Of a stretch of DNA of 64,000 nucleotides, positions 11,301 to 23,300 are shown one piece after another. Below the pieces are notes generated by a model. The model did not search any database, was not told the origin of the DNA, and saw only the letters and a list, made by a program, of their open reading frames with translations. Position 1 is the stretch's first letter; the number at the start of each line of letters is the position of its first letter. The stretch is taken from positions 40,831,501 to 40,895,500 of the forward strand of contig NC_052349.1 in the NCBI RefSeq assembly GCF_009727055.1, written 5' to 3'. The position numbers and the translations under genes are program-made. Source of the stretch: Benincasa hispida. Its lineage: Eukaryota > Streptophyta > Magnoliopsida > Cucurbitales > Cucurbitaceae.

Positions 11301-14300
11301 AATGATTCAACATCTAAATTCCAACAAATCAAATCATCAAACGGCACGTACCTAGAGTAAAGCCATCATTTAAACTGTCCAGAGAAACCAATATATTGCC
11401 AGGGTGTGGATCACCATGCACGAAACCATGAACAAAAATCATCTCAGCAAATACTTCAACAAGTGCTTTAGCAACCTACAATATAAACCAAAATGAAGAC
11501 AAGTTAAGCAAATTGATTTCCAAGAGTGTTCTGAAAATAAAGTTGGGAAAATAAAATCCTTTATTATTTTTTTTTTATTCGGCCAACTACAGTGTCTTAA
11601 TCCTGAATTTACTTTTAAAAAAAAAAAATACACTCTAGGTAACAGAAATTACAAAAAGAAGAAAAAAGACATCTTGCTTCTTCAATATAGGGCTCTCAAG
11701 GATAATTAAATAGTTCATTTTTACATGAATCACATACAAAATCTTGTAGAGTTTCCCATCTTTTTTTCTCCCATTCTTCCCCCCTCTCTCTCTCTCTATA
11801 TATATATATATAATTTGCATGGCTGAGTGACCAAAGATGAAAAACTACAAGTTCAGACATCAATTGCAGATTAGACTCAACCAAAAACACAATAAAATAT
11901 CAAAATATATTCTGAAAGTAGAATGGAAGATGCTGCCACAAAAAGCCCAGATGGTAAAGTTGAAGTTGAGAAAAGAGTTCAAGTGAATGACATACGTGAA
12001 GACCTTCTAGCTATATATGATGACACTGGAAGGTAATTTTCTTCTACTCCTACGACCAAGATCCTCAGCTCAGCCAACCTCCATTACAAGATCAGCTTAG
12101 ATGAATACATAAATATGCAGAACTATTGAAATACAAGAATGTAGAAACTCTCAAAGGTTATAGCAGTCAGCATGGCATTAGCAAGGCTTCTCAATTATCC
12201 TTGGATCTCACTCACGACCCATATCATATACATCCATCCACACAACAACACAATACATTTCATACTCAACATGATTGTGGTCACTGTGGTCCACTTCGCC
12301 ATGATGTTTTTAGTAACCTTTCAAGGTTCCACAAAGCAAAATTACCAAACAACACGATTTTGACCGTCTGAAGTTGGCCTTTTCTATTACTATGTAAATG
12401 CAAAAACAAACCTTCGATGGCTCTATGCCCGATTGCTTCATAAATTCAATATCATCAACCTGAAATTAAGCAACTTTAGTTAACAAACTGTTAGCCAAGC
12501 TTCTTACACTAGTATCACGTATCACAAAACATGAAGTCATAAATACCTTATACCTTTACAAATGCATGGTCTTAGCGTTAAATAAAAAGAAGTTGAAACA
12601 ATTACTAAAAAAAGGTCAGATAGATTTAAATACCTGATGCCATAAAACAATAGCAAAAAAGTCATACCTTGTGTCCTTCACAGAACTCCATTGTGAGAAC
12701 TTGCCTTGTTGTAAATTCCTATGTGTTTAAAGTTATCAAATTACCATTGCTGAATAAACATCTAGTCTCATCTCAATGAACCCAAAAAAAGTGAATGCAA
12801 AAACCATTTCAGGCACCTTCATAATCGAACTTGTCAAAATATAATCAAGATTAAATTCTTTTTATTGTGGCCTGGTTGCACACAAGACGGTTAATCGAGC
12901 GGTTGGAAAGCGTCAAACGAGTACAGCCTGTGGAACATCAGGGGTTTTGTTGGGGCATTGGAGGAATGAGTCGGTGTGTAGTTTGTTGTGACTGATTTTT
13001 AGGAGAGAACCCAACTCTCTCAAATAGCGGCTGCCTCGTCACATTTATCCTTAGGAGGTTATCCTTATTACACAATAGAACATATCTGGGTATCTTTTCT
13101 CGTCTCTTGGTAAAATTATGATTGATTTGCAGGTGGAATACTTGGATACGGAACAGAATAATAGGAAAGCTAATTTTGGGAAACCAAACCTTCAAGACAA
13201 TGTGTGTTTTTAGGGGCAGGTGATAAGAAAGCTATTTGAATGTTAATAGGATATTGAGGGTATGTTAGTAATTTGGCTAAGGAGTTCTTTGGAAGAGTTT
13301 GTTATAAATATGGTGAGTGAGAAGGATGAAGGTAGGCATTGATTGAGTTGGCTTGGGCTTGAGTGTTCTGAACACTCGAGAAAGGGAGGGTCCAAAATCA
13401 TCAAATTACTTGATTTATTGCGTACTTCTTTGTCTTTTATATTGCAATACATTTTAGGTTCTATTAGTGGTAAAAAAACAATAATACATGACAAACAAGA
13501 GCCTCAATTTCCATACCCAATACACTTGAGGAATCTTGACCAAATTGTTCTTCTTGAAGTTTTCAGAAGTTCCCTCAGCATTTCTAGCCTCCTGCATGAA
13601 ATCTGCACACCACAATGAATAAGCATCATTACTTTACCAGTAATTTTGGCATATCCCATTGAAAACAGTTCAAAATAAAAAAAAATTCAACCAAAAAAAA
13701 AAAGTACCGATTTAAAGTGTAACTTGCTGATAGGGCCAAATTCACACGCCTTTGTTCCATCTTTTTTTACCATATTATCCAAAGTTGAAGAGGCAGTACT
13801 TTTATCCCAAGATTATTTAACCTTCAATAAACTAATAGATCTTTTGTTTGTAGAAAATGCTACTTCGTTATACATGAAAAATACATGAACTTACTTTTGA
13901 AGTTTATCCATATCATCTAAAGCAAAAGGCAAGTATTAATCAATGAAATCATCGAGTCTCTAAAGCAGAACATTCTAACAACCATAAGCAACAGTTTTTT
14001 CTTTTATTATCATTATTTTTAAAATTAACGCCCTCAGTAAAAAAATATTTTTAAAAAAATTAAAAAACACACACATACACAGAGAAGAAAACATGGACAA
14101 TATTTCATTGCCTTCGAGTGTCACTCAGTGCCTTCTAAGCTAACAATTCACGTAAAATAATAATTTGTAGGTAAGACTACATAAATGTGTTATATTTTAA
14201 ATTAGTGTGTTGACAAAAAAAAATGTGTTACAAAATTGCAAAATGGGTTTTAGAAACAATATATTTATAAAATCAAATTGAAAAATGGTTTTTAGAAACA

Positions 14301-17300
14301 AAGTTTAGAAGTTACAACCAAACAAGCTACAAAGTTAACATACCCAGTGTTGAAAGCCCAAGGCGCACCCTCAAGGCGAGAGGAGACAAAAAGGCAACGC
14401 CTGAGCGAGGCGTGGCACAATGAATGAATGAATAATATATGTAGAGCATAAGCTTATATACATATCTCAAATCCTTAAAAATAATAATAATAATAAAGGG
14501 TAAAAGAATCCAAATGTCTAAAACACCAAATAATAATCTAATCAATAAGAATGAACAAACCCCTAAAAGTAAAAGTTTAAAACATCATCAAACGTTAAAT
14601 TCATAAAATGTAACAAGATTGGAACAAGATTGTAATAAACTCTTAGGGAGTATTTGGGACTCTAACTTGGAGTGGGTTGAGTGGGCTATAATAGCCTAGT
14701 CAGCTTTTGGGGCATGTATTAAAATAATGGAGAGTAAAGGTTATATTAACCCCCGTTTTGCTACAATAAAACTATTTACAATGCGATGGTTAAAATAACC
14801 GACTCTCCCTCGACTCTACCTCGGTGCTTTCAAGGCGCTGTGAGATGAGGCACTTGCACCTCTTGTAATAGTTGGACAACCAACTTCAAACGGGCACTCG
14901 CCTTAGTGGCGCCTCACGACACCTTTTTGCGCCTTGGCTTTGAAGAAGTCGTGGGCCCAACGAAGTGCTCTGTGTTATTTATTTTTACAATTTTTAAAAT
15001 ATGTTCGATACCTAATAAAGCCAGTTGACGAAGCCCATGAAGAAAAAGCCCTGGTGAAGATTTTTCATGCAGAGAATATTTGATTTGATATTATTAGCCA
15101 TTTACTCGATTCATCTCCTTTGATTTCTTCAACTTATTCTTGTACGACGTCTTCTTCAAGGCTTCTTCTACAAACAAACGACTCTTCTTCAAGCTTTCAG
15201 AACTGCAAACGAGTGACTCTTCATCAGTTCTTCAAAGCTTCTTTTGCAAACCAATTCTTCTTCTTCAACGATCCTCCTATTTCTCTCCTATTTTTCTCCT
15301 TGGTTTGTTTTGAAGTCTAAGTTAGTGAATCAACTAGTTTAAACGTTCCTCTCCTATTTCATACTCTTCTTGTCAAGTAGGTTCGTGCTCACTGCGATAC
15401 GTTATATTCATTTATTTACTCACTTTTCGAAAACCATTGAATCGCTGATTTCATTAAATGGGTTAAACGTTAATCTTCTATCGATTGGCTTTGTGGTCAG
15501 TGCTCACTGATTTTGATTTTTTCTTAATATTTTCTAAAAATTGAAACCGTGTGAATTCTTTGGTAGGTTCTTAAATAATAAGATTATATTATAGTATACA
15601 AACTAGCGCTATATATTATATCTTAAGATTTCGTGAGTTGAGAGATCTTTTAAAAATTTTGTTTACTTTGTATTCTATCTTATGATTAATTTATAGTATT
15701 ATGTAAATTGAATTTCATTATATTAAATTTTTTTAAAGTTGTTTCTTCGGTAGTAGGTGATTTTTAAAGTTTAGTTACTATTTTTTATTTCTTACATAAT
15801 ATGATGGGAGAAGGAGAGTAAAAACGCAAATATCCCGATGGACGATATGTCATACTAGAAAATGAAAAGGATACAAACACTTGCAGATGTATGTTGTGGA
15901 AAAATCACCAAGGGTGACATTTTTCAGTCAACACAACCTAAGAAGCACAGATATAGATACGGATACGATACGGCGGTACGTTAACTTCTAAAAAATTAAG
16001 ATACGGATGCGTTGAAGATACGTATTATATATATATATATATATATACACACATAATGTCTAATTAATTGCTATAATACATATTTTAAGTTACATTATAA
16101 TAGATTCAAGAAGAGAGTGAAAACTTGAAAAAATCCGTTAATGTCGACTGATTGTTGAGTGAATAGAGTAGACGGTAGGAAAGAAGTAGAAGATGAAGAT
16201 TGAATAATGAAGTTGAGGATGAAGGAGGTATGAATCATGATTTAAATAGTGAGAGAGAAAGGAAGAATGAAGATTTAATTACGTTACGGGTTTTTTTAAA
16301 AAAAAATTATGTTTTATCATTTTTAATTTATTTTGTTTTGGATTGCTCAATTTAAGTGGACTTTTATGTTTGGAAGTAATTTTAAAATTGTTGAAATCAC
16401 TTTTGTCATTTGCAAAATCACCGTGAAACATGTTTAATTCTTCAAAACTAATTTTGATGATATGAAAATTGCATTTAAAAGTGTAAATTTGAAAATTAAA
16501 TTAATTTTGAATAATTAAAATTGTGTTTTCGAGTGATATTAAAAATGAAAAAATTGATTTTTGATGATTTTAAAATCAATCCTAAACACGCTAAAATAAA
16601 ATGGGTTGCAGGTTGGGCCTTTTAAATGGTTGGGCTTAAATTTGAAACAAAAAATTGACCCACGTATCCCCTTCACGTATCTGGAAGCAGATACGCGTAT
16701 CTGAAAATTAAAAATAAAAATAAAAAAATCAGATACTCCAAATCACGTATCTACCACGTATCTGGACATATCCGTATCGTATTCGTATCTAATACCGATT
16801 CTCTGCACAATTAGAAGTATCTGTGCTTCCTAGAACACAACACTTAGTTGGTAGAAATCGAAATGTTAAAAGCATGTTTAAAGTGTCCAACTAATGTAAG
16901 AGATGAATGAAAAAGTATCAAATGAGGACAAAAGCAAAGAGAGAGGAAAGCAATGTCCTCCAAAACTATGATGCATATGATTTGAACATTATTGATGGAG
17001 AAGAGATGGAAGATGGAATGGAAGTTGGTGGATCGAGTACGGGGAACATCTAGAAAATGAGCAAAACATGACTGGTGGTGTGAATTGTGGAGAAAGAGAA
17101 GGAAGTATTTCTAGGTTCAAGCAGCCACCACAAACTAAGGCGAGCATCACAAAAAAATACAACAAAGGGAGAAATGCTACAATTCAATTTATCACGAGTT
17201 ATATTTATCAAACAAATATTCCATTAAATACAATTCAGTTAAAAAGTTCTCATATAATGTTGGAAGCAGCGAGACAATTTGGACTTTGTCTAATACCTCC

Positions 17301-20300
17301 TTCTTATCAGAAGGCTAGAGTAAAATGTTTGGAAAAGGAAACAAAACATAGAAAAAATCTAATGAGTGGCCATGAGGTTAGAATCGAAAAGAAATGGTTG
17401 CTCTTTGATGTCTGATGGGTGGACCGATAGAAAGATAGGATCTTATAAATTTTTTAGTACATTGTGTAGTTGGGACATTGCTTTTGAAATTGATTGATGC
17501 ACCTTCGTGTATCAAACTAAAGAAAAGTATTTAAACTAATGGATTGAATGGTAGAAAAGATAGGGGAGAAAATGTATCCAATTTGTGACTAATAATGCCT
17601 CAAATTATGTCCTAGCTACCTAATATATGGAAGCAAAATACCACACTTATATTGGACATCATGTGCTACTCCCTGTTTAGATTTGATTTTAGAAGATATT
17701 GAAAATCATAATAAAGATGTCTTAAAAGGGTTGTTGCCCTTGGTGGTTTTTATTGAAATAGAAGAAAAGAAGACGACACAAGGAGTTTACGTGGAAAACC
17801 CTAATTCAGGGAAGAAAAATCACGGTAGAAAAAGGACTTATTATTTAATGTCATACTTACAATAGACCCAACCTCAGATATAAATAGACTGAGGTGAAAC
17901 CCTAATTTAGCAAATATAGCAAAAATTACAAAAATGCCCTTAGGGCTAATTCAACGTATTTCAACAATTTTATTTATAACCACTTGTATTTACTCAACAT
18001 GATGACAGGCTTCACTAATCAATATGAATCTGTATGACCAGCTATTACACCTTTCGCATCTTCGTTTTTGACCCTATTAAGTATTCAAAGGAATAACGCT
18101 AATTTGAGGAAGATGTTTATGTTTAAAAAATGGACGACTTCAAAATGGGCAAAGGATCCAAAAGGAAAGAGAGCAGCCGACACCGTTTTGATGTTATCCT
18201 TTTGAAACTTAGTGGTCTATACTTTAAACACAACTGAACTATTAGTTCAAATTCTTAAACTTGTTGATATTGACAAACCTGCAAAGGAATATACCTACAA
18301 GGCTATGGATAAGACAAAATAGGCCATTAAGAATGGTTTTAATAAAAACGAGGCAAACCTGCAAAAGAATTTACCTATGAAAGAATTTACCTATGAAGAT
18401 GAGATTGTCAACTTCATCGACTTTTACATATCATTAGATATTATTTGAATCCATAGTTTTTCTATCATCTACTAGCGATCAAAATCGATGCACAATGGAA
18501 ATAGATTTATATTCTGAAGCTAATGGCATGTTTGGATTAATTTAGCAATCAACACTAGGAAGGTTAAGACGATTCCCTATTATATTAATAGTGTATTTAT
18601 TATTAAAGCTCTAGACCATGTCAAAATACATGAACAACATCATGGTGAGCTCTTAGTAGTACTCCAATTTTATAAAAGTTAGCCATGAGTACTTAATCTA
18701 ACATGAAGCATTTTTGGGTGTGAGCGCCATTGAAGTGTTTTTTAACACGTAAGTAATTCGTTTATTTTCTACATTATTCATTTAAGATTTAGAATTATAC
18801 TTCTATTTTGGTTAATAATTTTGTAGATTCATACGAAAAATAGAAAAACGTTAGAGCGGAAGCGTTTATATGATTTGGTTTATAGAAATTATAACCAAAC
18901 ACTTAAAAGCACTTTGATCTAAAGGATTAACTTGATCCAATCTCCCAAGATCACATTGATGAGAATGACTGGTTGAAACACTCCAAGAAAATAACAAAGT
19001 TGAAGCTAATGATGAGCTAGTTTTAGATGATGACGACATCACATGAGGAGATGTAGCTCATGCTAGTGTCGTTGGAGAATCCATCAAGTACACCAGATCA
19101 AAAGGAAAGTCAACTGCAACTGTCATCATTTCTGGAGTTCAAACACCAACAATACTTATTAATAAAGACGGTGGTGATGAGAGAAACTAAACATTAAGGA
19201 GGAGAATGACCAAGGACGAGCATTGGACAAGGCCTTAGATTTAGATGGGGAGGATGATGAATTTGAAACTTTTACTTTTTGAGATTTTGTTCATTCTTAT
19301 TAATTAGGTTATTATTTGATGTTTTTAACATTTGGATTCTTTTACCCTTTATTATTATTATTCTGTAAGGCTTTGACATATATACATAAGTTTATGTTCT
19401 ACATATATTATTTATTTATTCATTACGCCTCACTCCATTCAAGCGTCATCTTTGTCGTCTTTCACCTTGAGGTGCGTCTTATGCTTTGAAAACATTGCTC
19501 TCCCTCTAATGCTTCTAGTAACTGCACCTACCGACAACTACCTCCAGTGACCAACACCGGCAATCACTCCAACAGCCAACTCCAGAGAAAACCACCGACA
19601 TTCACTCCGATGGCCAACTCCATCGAAGACCACATTTGCACCCAATTTTGACGATGACAACCTCCGACGCTAGCTCTAACAACTACCTCCGGTGGCTAAC
19701 TTCGATGCTCACTTTGGCAACCAACTCCGATAAAGACCACCTCTAACCCCCAATTTCAGTAACAACCACCTCCGGCCACTAGCTCCAATGACTCCCTTTA
19801 GTGGCCATCTCCAACAATCACCTCTATCGACCAATTCTTTAAACCTAAAACCGATGAACCAAAGGTTAAAGATGACGCGCTTGATTGACGTCATGACCGG
19901 GTGCCGGAATTCATTAGTCAAAACCAAATTGTCTTGCAGGGGGGATTTTACGATTCTGCCCAAAGCCCGATTGACAGAACGTCCTGCTACTGACACTTGA
20001 AAAAGCACCTCACACTCCCCCTCTTCTCTAATGCGCATATTGAGACTGAGCTTGCTTGCATCTGATCTAAGCCTATCGCGCCTGCCCCCAACTNNNNNNN
20101 NNNNNNNNNNNNNNNNNNNNNNNNNNNNNNNNNNNNNNNNNNNNNNNNNNNNNNNNNNNNNNNNNNNNNNNNNNNNNNNNNNNNNNNNNNNNNNNNNNNN
20201 NNNNNNNNNNNNNNNNNNNNNNNNNNNNNNNNNNNNNNNNNNNNNNNNNNNNNNNNNNNNNNNNNNNNNNNNNNNNNNNNNNNNNNNNNNNNNNNNNNNN

Positions 20301-23300
20301 NNNNNNNNNNNNNNNNNNNNNNNNNNNNNNNNNNNNNNNNNNNNNNNNNNNNNNNNNNNNNNNNNNNNNNNNNNNNNNNNNNNNNNNNNNNNNNNNNNNN
20401 NNNNNNNNNNNNNNNNNNNNNNNNNNNNNNNNNNNNNNNNNNNNNNNNNNNNNNNNNNNNNNNNNNNNNNNNNNNNNNNNNNNNNNNNNNNNNNNNNNNN
20501 NNNNNNNNNNNNNNNNNNNNNNNNNNNNNNNNNNNNNNNNNNNNNNNNNNNNNNNNNNNNNNNNNNNNNNNNNNNNNNNNNNNNNNNNNNNNNNNNNNNN
20601 NNNNNNNNNNNNNNNNNNNNNNNNNNNNNNNNNATTCCCGTTTTTGGTGCCAAATTGGATCCCTTATCGTCTATGATAGGTCGATCCAAAAAGGGCGAAA
20701 TGAGTCGCAAAATAGATGGATCCTGGAAACTAGTTCCCAGTTTGGATAAGAGCCGTAATCTTCTCTGAAGAAGAAATGGTATAGATCTGGCTCCGCACAA
20801 GATAATGTCAGAGGCTTTATTAGCAGGATTTGCATCTGGTCCGCGGGTTGGCTGGTTGGCTGGAAGGACTCTTTTGCTTGAAAAGTATTTCATTCCTAGT
20901 AAACAAAGAACCTAAAGCCAGGTTTCATTCGATTTGTTGTGGATTGGATGATGGAAAAACCAGCAAGCCGCTTTACCAAGTTTACGAAATAGACACAAAA
21001 GGGAAATTCCAAGGGCTGAATGTAGACTAGCTTCAGCAAAGAAAATTAGATCGTCGGAAGTGAGAGATCGGATTTCGATCCCGGGGGAGCTTTCTAAAAC
21101 AATTTGAATTGTGGTACTTTACCGAAAAAAGGAAAGTCAGTTCAGTAGATTGAATGACCTGAAACACAGCTACAGCTACCTGGTCTCACTTAACGAGCAC
21201 GCATTCGTTCATCTTGAGTTCAGTGTGGTATACTCCCTAGTAGCTCAAAGAAAGTCTCGTCCCGCTTCAAAGGCAGACTGGACAGGAAGTCGAGCTAGTA
21301 GATTGAAAGCGAAATTTCCAAGGGCGCACTAGCTATTCTTCAACTGCTGCCCAAGAGGGTACTCTAGAGCAATGTTTGAACGCGTCCTGAATCCCCAGTA
21401 AGATCAGAGTATGGAATTCCTCCTCCCTTCAGTCCTGTTTGAACCTGTCCCAGCAACGAAAACCCTCCTACTGCAAGGCTTACCTTCGGGAAGTTTTTCC
21501 ATTGTGAAAGTCTTGGCTTAGTCTTTTTCTGTTGATTCCTTCCTTCAGGCCTGGTTTTGAAGAAATCGAATAAGGGATAAGACTGTGACTTAGCGTCAAG
21601 GCCAATAGCCGTACCAGAAAGCTGTCCTCGGAACAACCAAACCCACCACCACTCACTGCATTGACAGAACTCTCTATGAGTTGGGCTACATAAAAGATCC
21701 TTTTCTACTAAAATGGATGTAGGCTTAACTAAAGCCCAATGCAGGTTGAACTCTATGGAATCTAAGCCTCACTACCCTCTTAGAGCGTTACAAGGAATTT
21801 TTTGCCAGCCCCACCGAAATCTAATAAGGGAAAGGTAGTTGTGGCTAACACTATTCCGAAGCCGAGTGCCCTTCGGTTCAACTATTTTCACGGGAACTTT
21901 AGGTCAGATGAAAGCAGCAAGCCCATAGCATAGGAAGTTTGTAGCTCAAGTCTATCTTTCTGCCCAGAATGATGCCTCAAGCGAAACCTACTCCACTGAA
22001 ATCGAGGTAACTTTCTCGGTTTTCCCTCGCAGACTGAAATCGGATTCGACCGGTATGCTCGCAGTTATTTTCCTTTTCCTTATCCTTGGGGTCCGGCTGG
22101 AGCTTTTATTCGCTCTAAAATGGCAAAGACTTTTTCACTCTCGAGATGATCAACCTCTTTAAAGACAGGAGTCCGCTCTGCCTTGATCACCGCTTACTCC
22201 AGTAATTTAGACAAAAATGGAATTAATGATGATGGGGGATCGTGGTGGGGAGAAAAAAGGTAGTGTTTTGGTCACTTAACGTTTGCCCTGTTTGGCCAAC
22301 ATTTCAAATAGTTATGTGGATCGGTCCTCGATCCATATTTTCTTCCGATAAGGAGAATATTAGACTTGATAAGCTCTCTGGATTCTAATGGGCTTTCTTC
22401 CCCGACTTCGCCCTAATCAATAAACGCGAGAGACTTCGAGAAGTTGGATCTACGGTCGGGCAACTACCAAGTGCGTATCGCGGAAGGAGACGAGCCAAAG
22501 ACGACCTGTGGGAGGCAAGCTACGTATGGATAAGTCCAAGGTGCAAGCCATTCAAAATTGGGAGCCACCAAGGAAGGTGTCCGAGCAGCCGTTAACTCCC
22601 CCTCTGACCATGGGTAGCTGGCTTGATGATTGATCTTTCTAAATCTTCGGAGTACCCGGTAATACTTGATCATCCGAGAGTGTGAAAAAAGCAACTGAGG
22701 GAAATACTGCTTCGAGAGAGGGCGGTACGGAAAGAATTTAGTGATTCACCTAACACTTCAAAGTTCTTTTCCCGTAATAGAACCCTTTTTTCAAATCAGA
22801 AAGTACCCTCTTGGTAGGCCTACACGTTTTAGGTTATCCGGAAGGAATGGCACTCAGTTCATATCTTTAAGTTTGATCATTGACAAGGTTCAAAGAAAGG
22901 GTGGGCCATTGATAAAGAATCGATTCCAAACCACAATCTTGAATGGGAACTTTAGCAATAATGGTATTGTTAACCTTCTGTTCCCTGGTGCACTAGGAAC
23001 GACCTCTCGTAGGTGTAAACTAAATAGGTTATGGCACTCATCCCCCAAAAAAGAAGAGCGACACAGACCGAAAAGAGGAACCTCACCGAAGCCTGCCGAG
23101 ACCCCCCGGGCAGAAGCTTCACGACATTTTCTAAAAACGAATTCATATTCAAATACAAAATACACACCTCTTCGAGCCTATTGATCAAAAAGAAGACCTA
23201 AGATCTAAATTTGGGCAGGGACTTTGCTAAGCTGTTCGGCCACATTCTATTCCGCTCCAACTCACTGATCATTCCGTTCATTTCACATCTGAATATGCAA

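Larger units (their letters stand above)
14345..19497 (+). mobile_element. Degenerate hAT transposon, about 5.15 kb, with about 200-bp terminal inverted repeats
   Basis: The ends CAGTGTTGAAAGC and (reverse complement of the right end) CAATGTTTTCAAAGC are followed by matching inverted sequence for about 200 bp, including AATATATGTAGAGCATAAGC and AAGGGTAAAAGAATCCAAAT. Between them lies a broken hAT transposase on the plus strand: a BED-finger-like piece (about 15830-15930 and 16834-16900), [16 protein letters not shown] and PPSYQKARV (17200-17330), the phrase around [12 protein letters not shown] across frames at about 17405-17450, [12 protein letters not shown] (17580-17615) and [20 protein letters not shown] (about 18100-18165). 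No convincing 8-bp target duplication was found at these ends. Two other repeats interrupt the transposase. Confidence 0.85.

Noticed and set aside
13361..13377. 17-base palindrome GAGTGTTCTGAACACTC as a possible regulatory operator
   Set aside because: It lies in a probable repeat inside intron 8. A single short palindrome is not evidence of a site.
14345..19497. An 8-bp target duplication for the larger hAT element
   Set aside because: The flanks AACATACC and CTCTCCCT do not match. The right side is minisatellite that may have changed after insertion.
19709..20893. Long open frame of 394 codons across the N gap on the minus strand, and a 245-codon one on the plus strand
   Set aside because: Most of both frames is unsequenced N. 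The readable ends are minisatellite and mitochondrial-like DNA with no recognisable protein.
22741..23184. 147-codon plus-strand open frame as a possible mitochondrial gene
   Set aside because: No similarity to any mitochondrial protein that I know. Plant mitochondrial spacers contain many such frames by chance.
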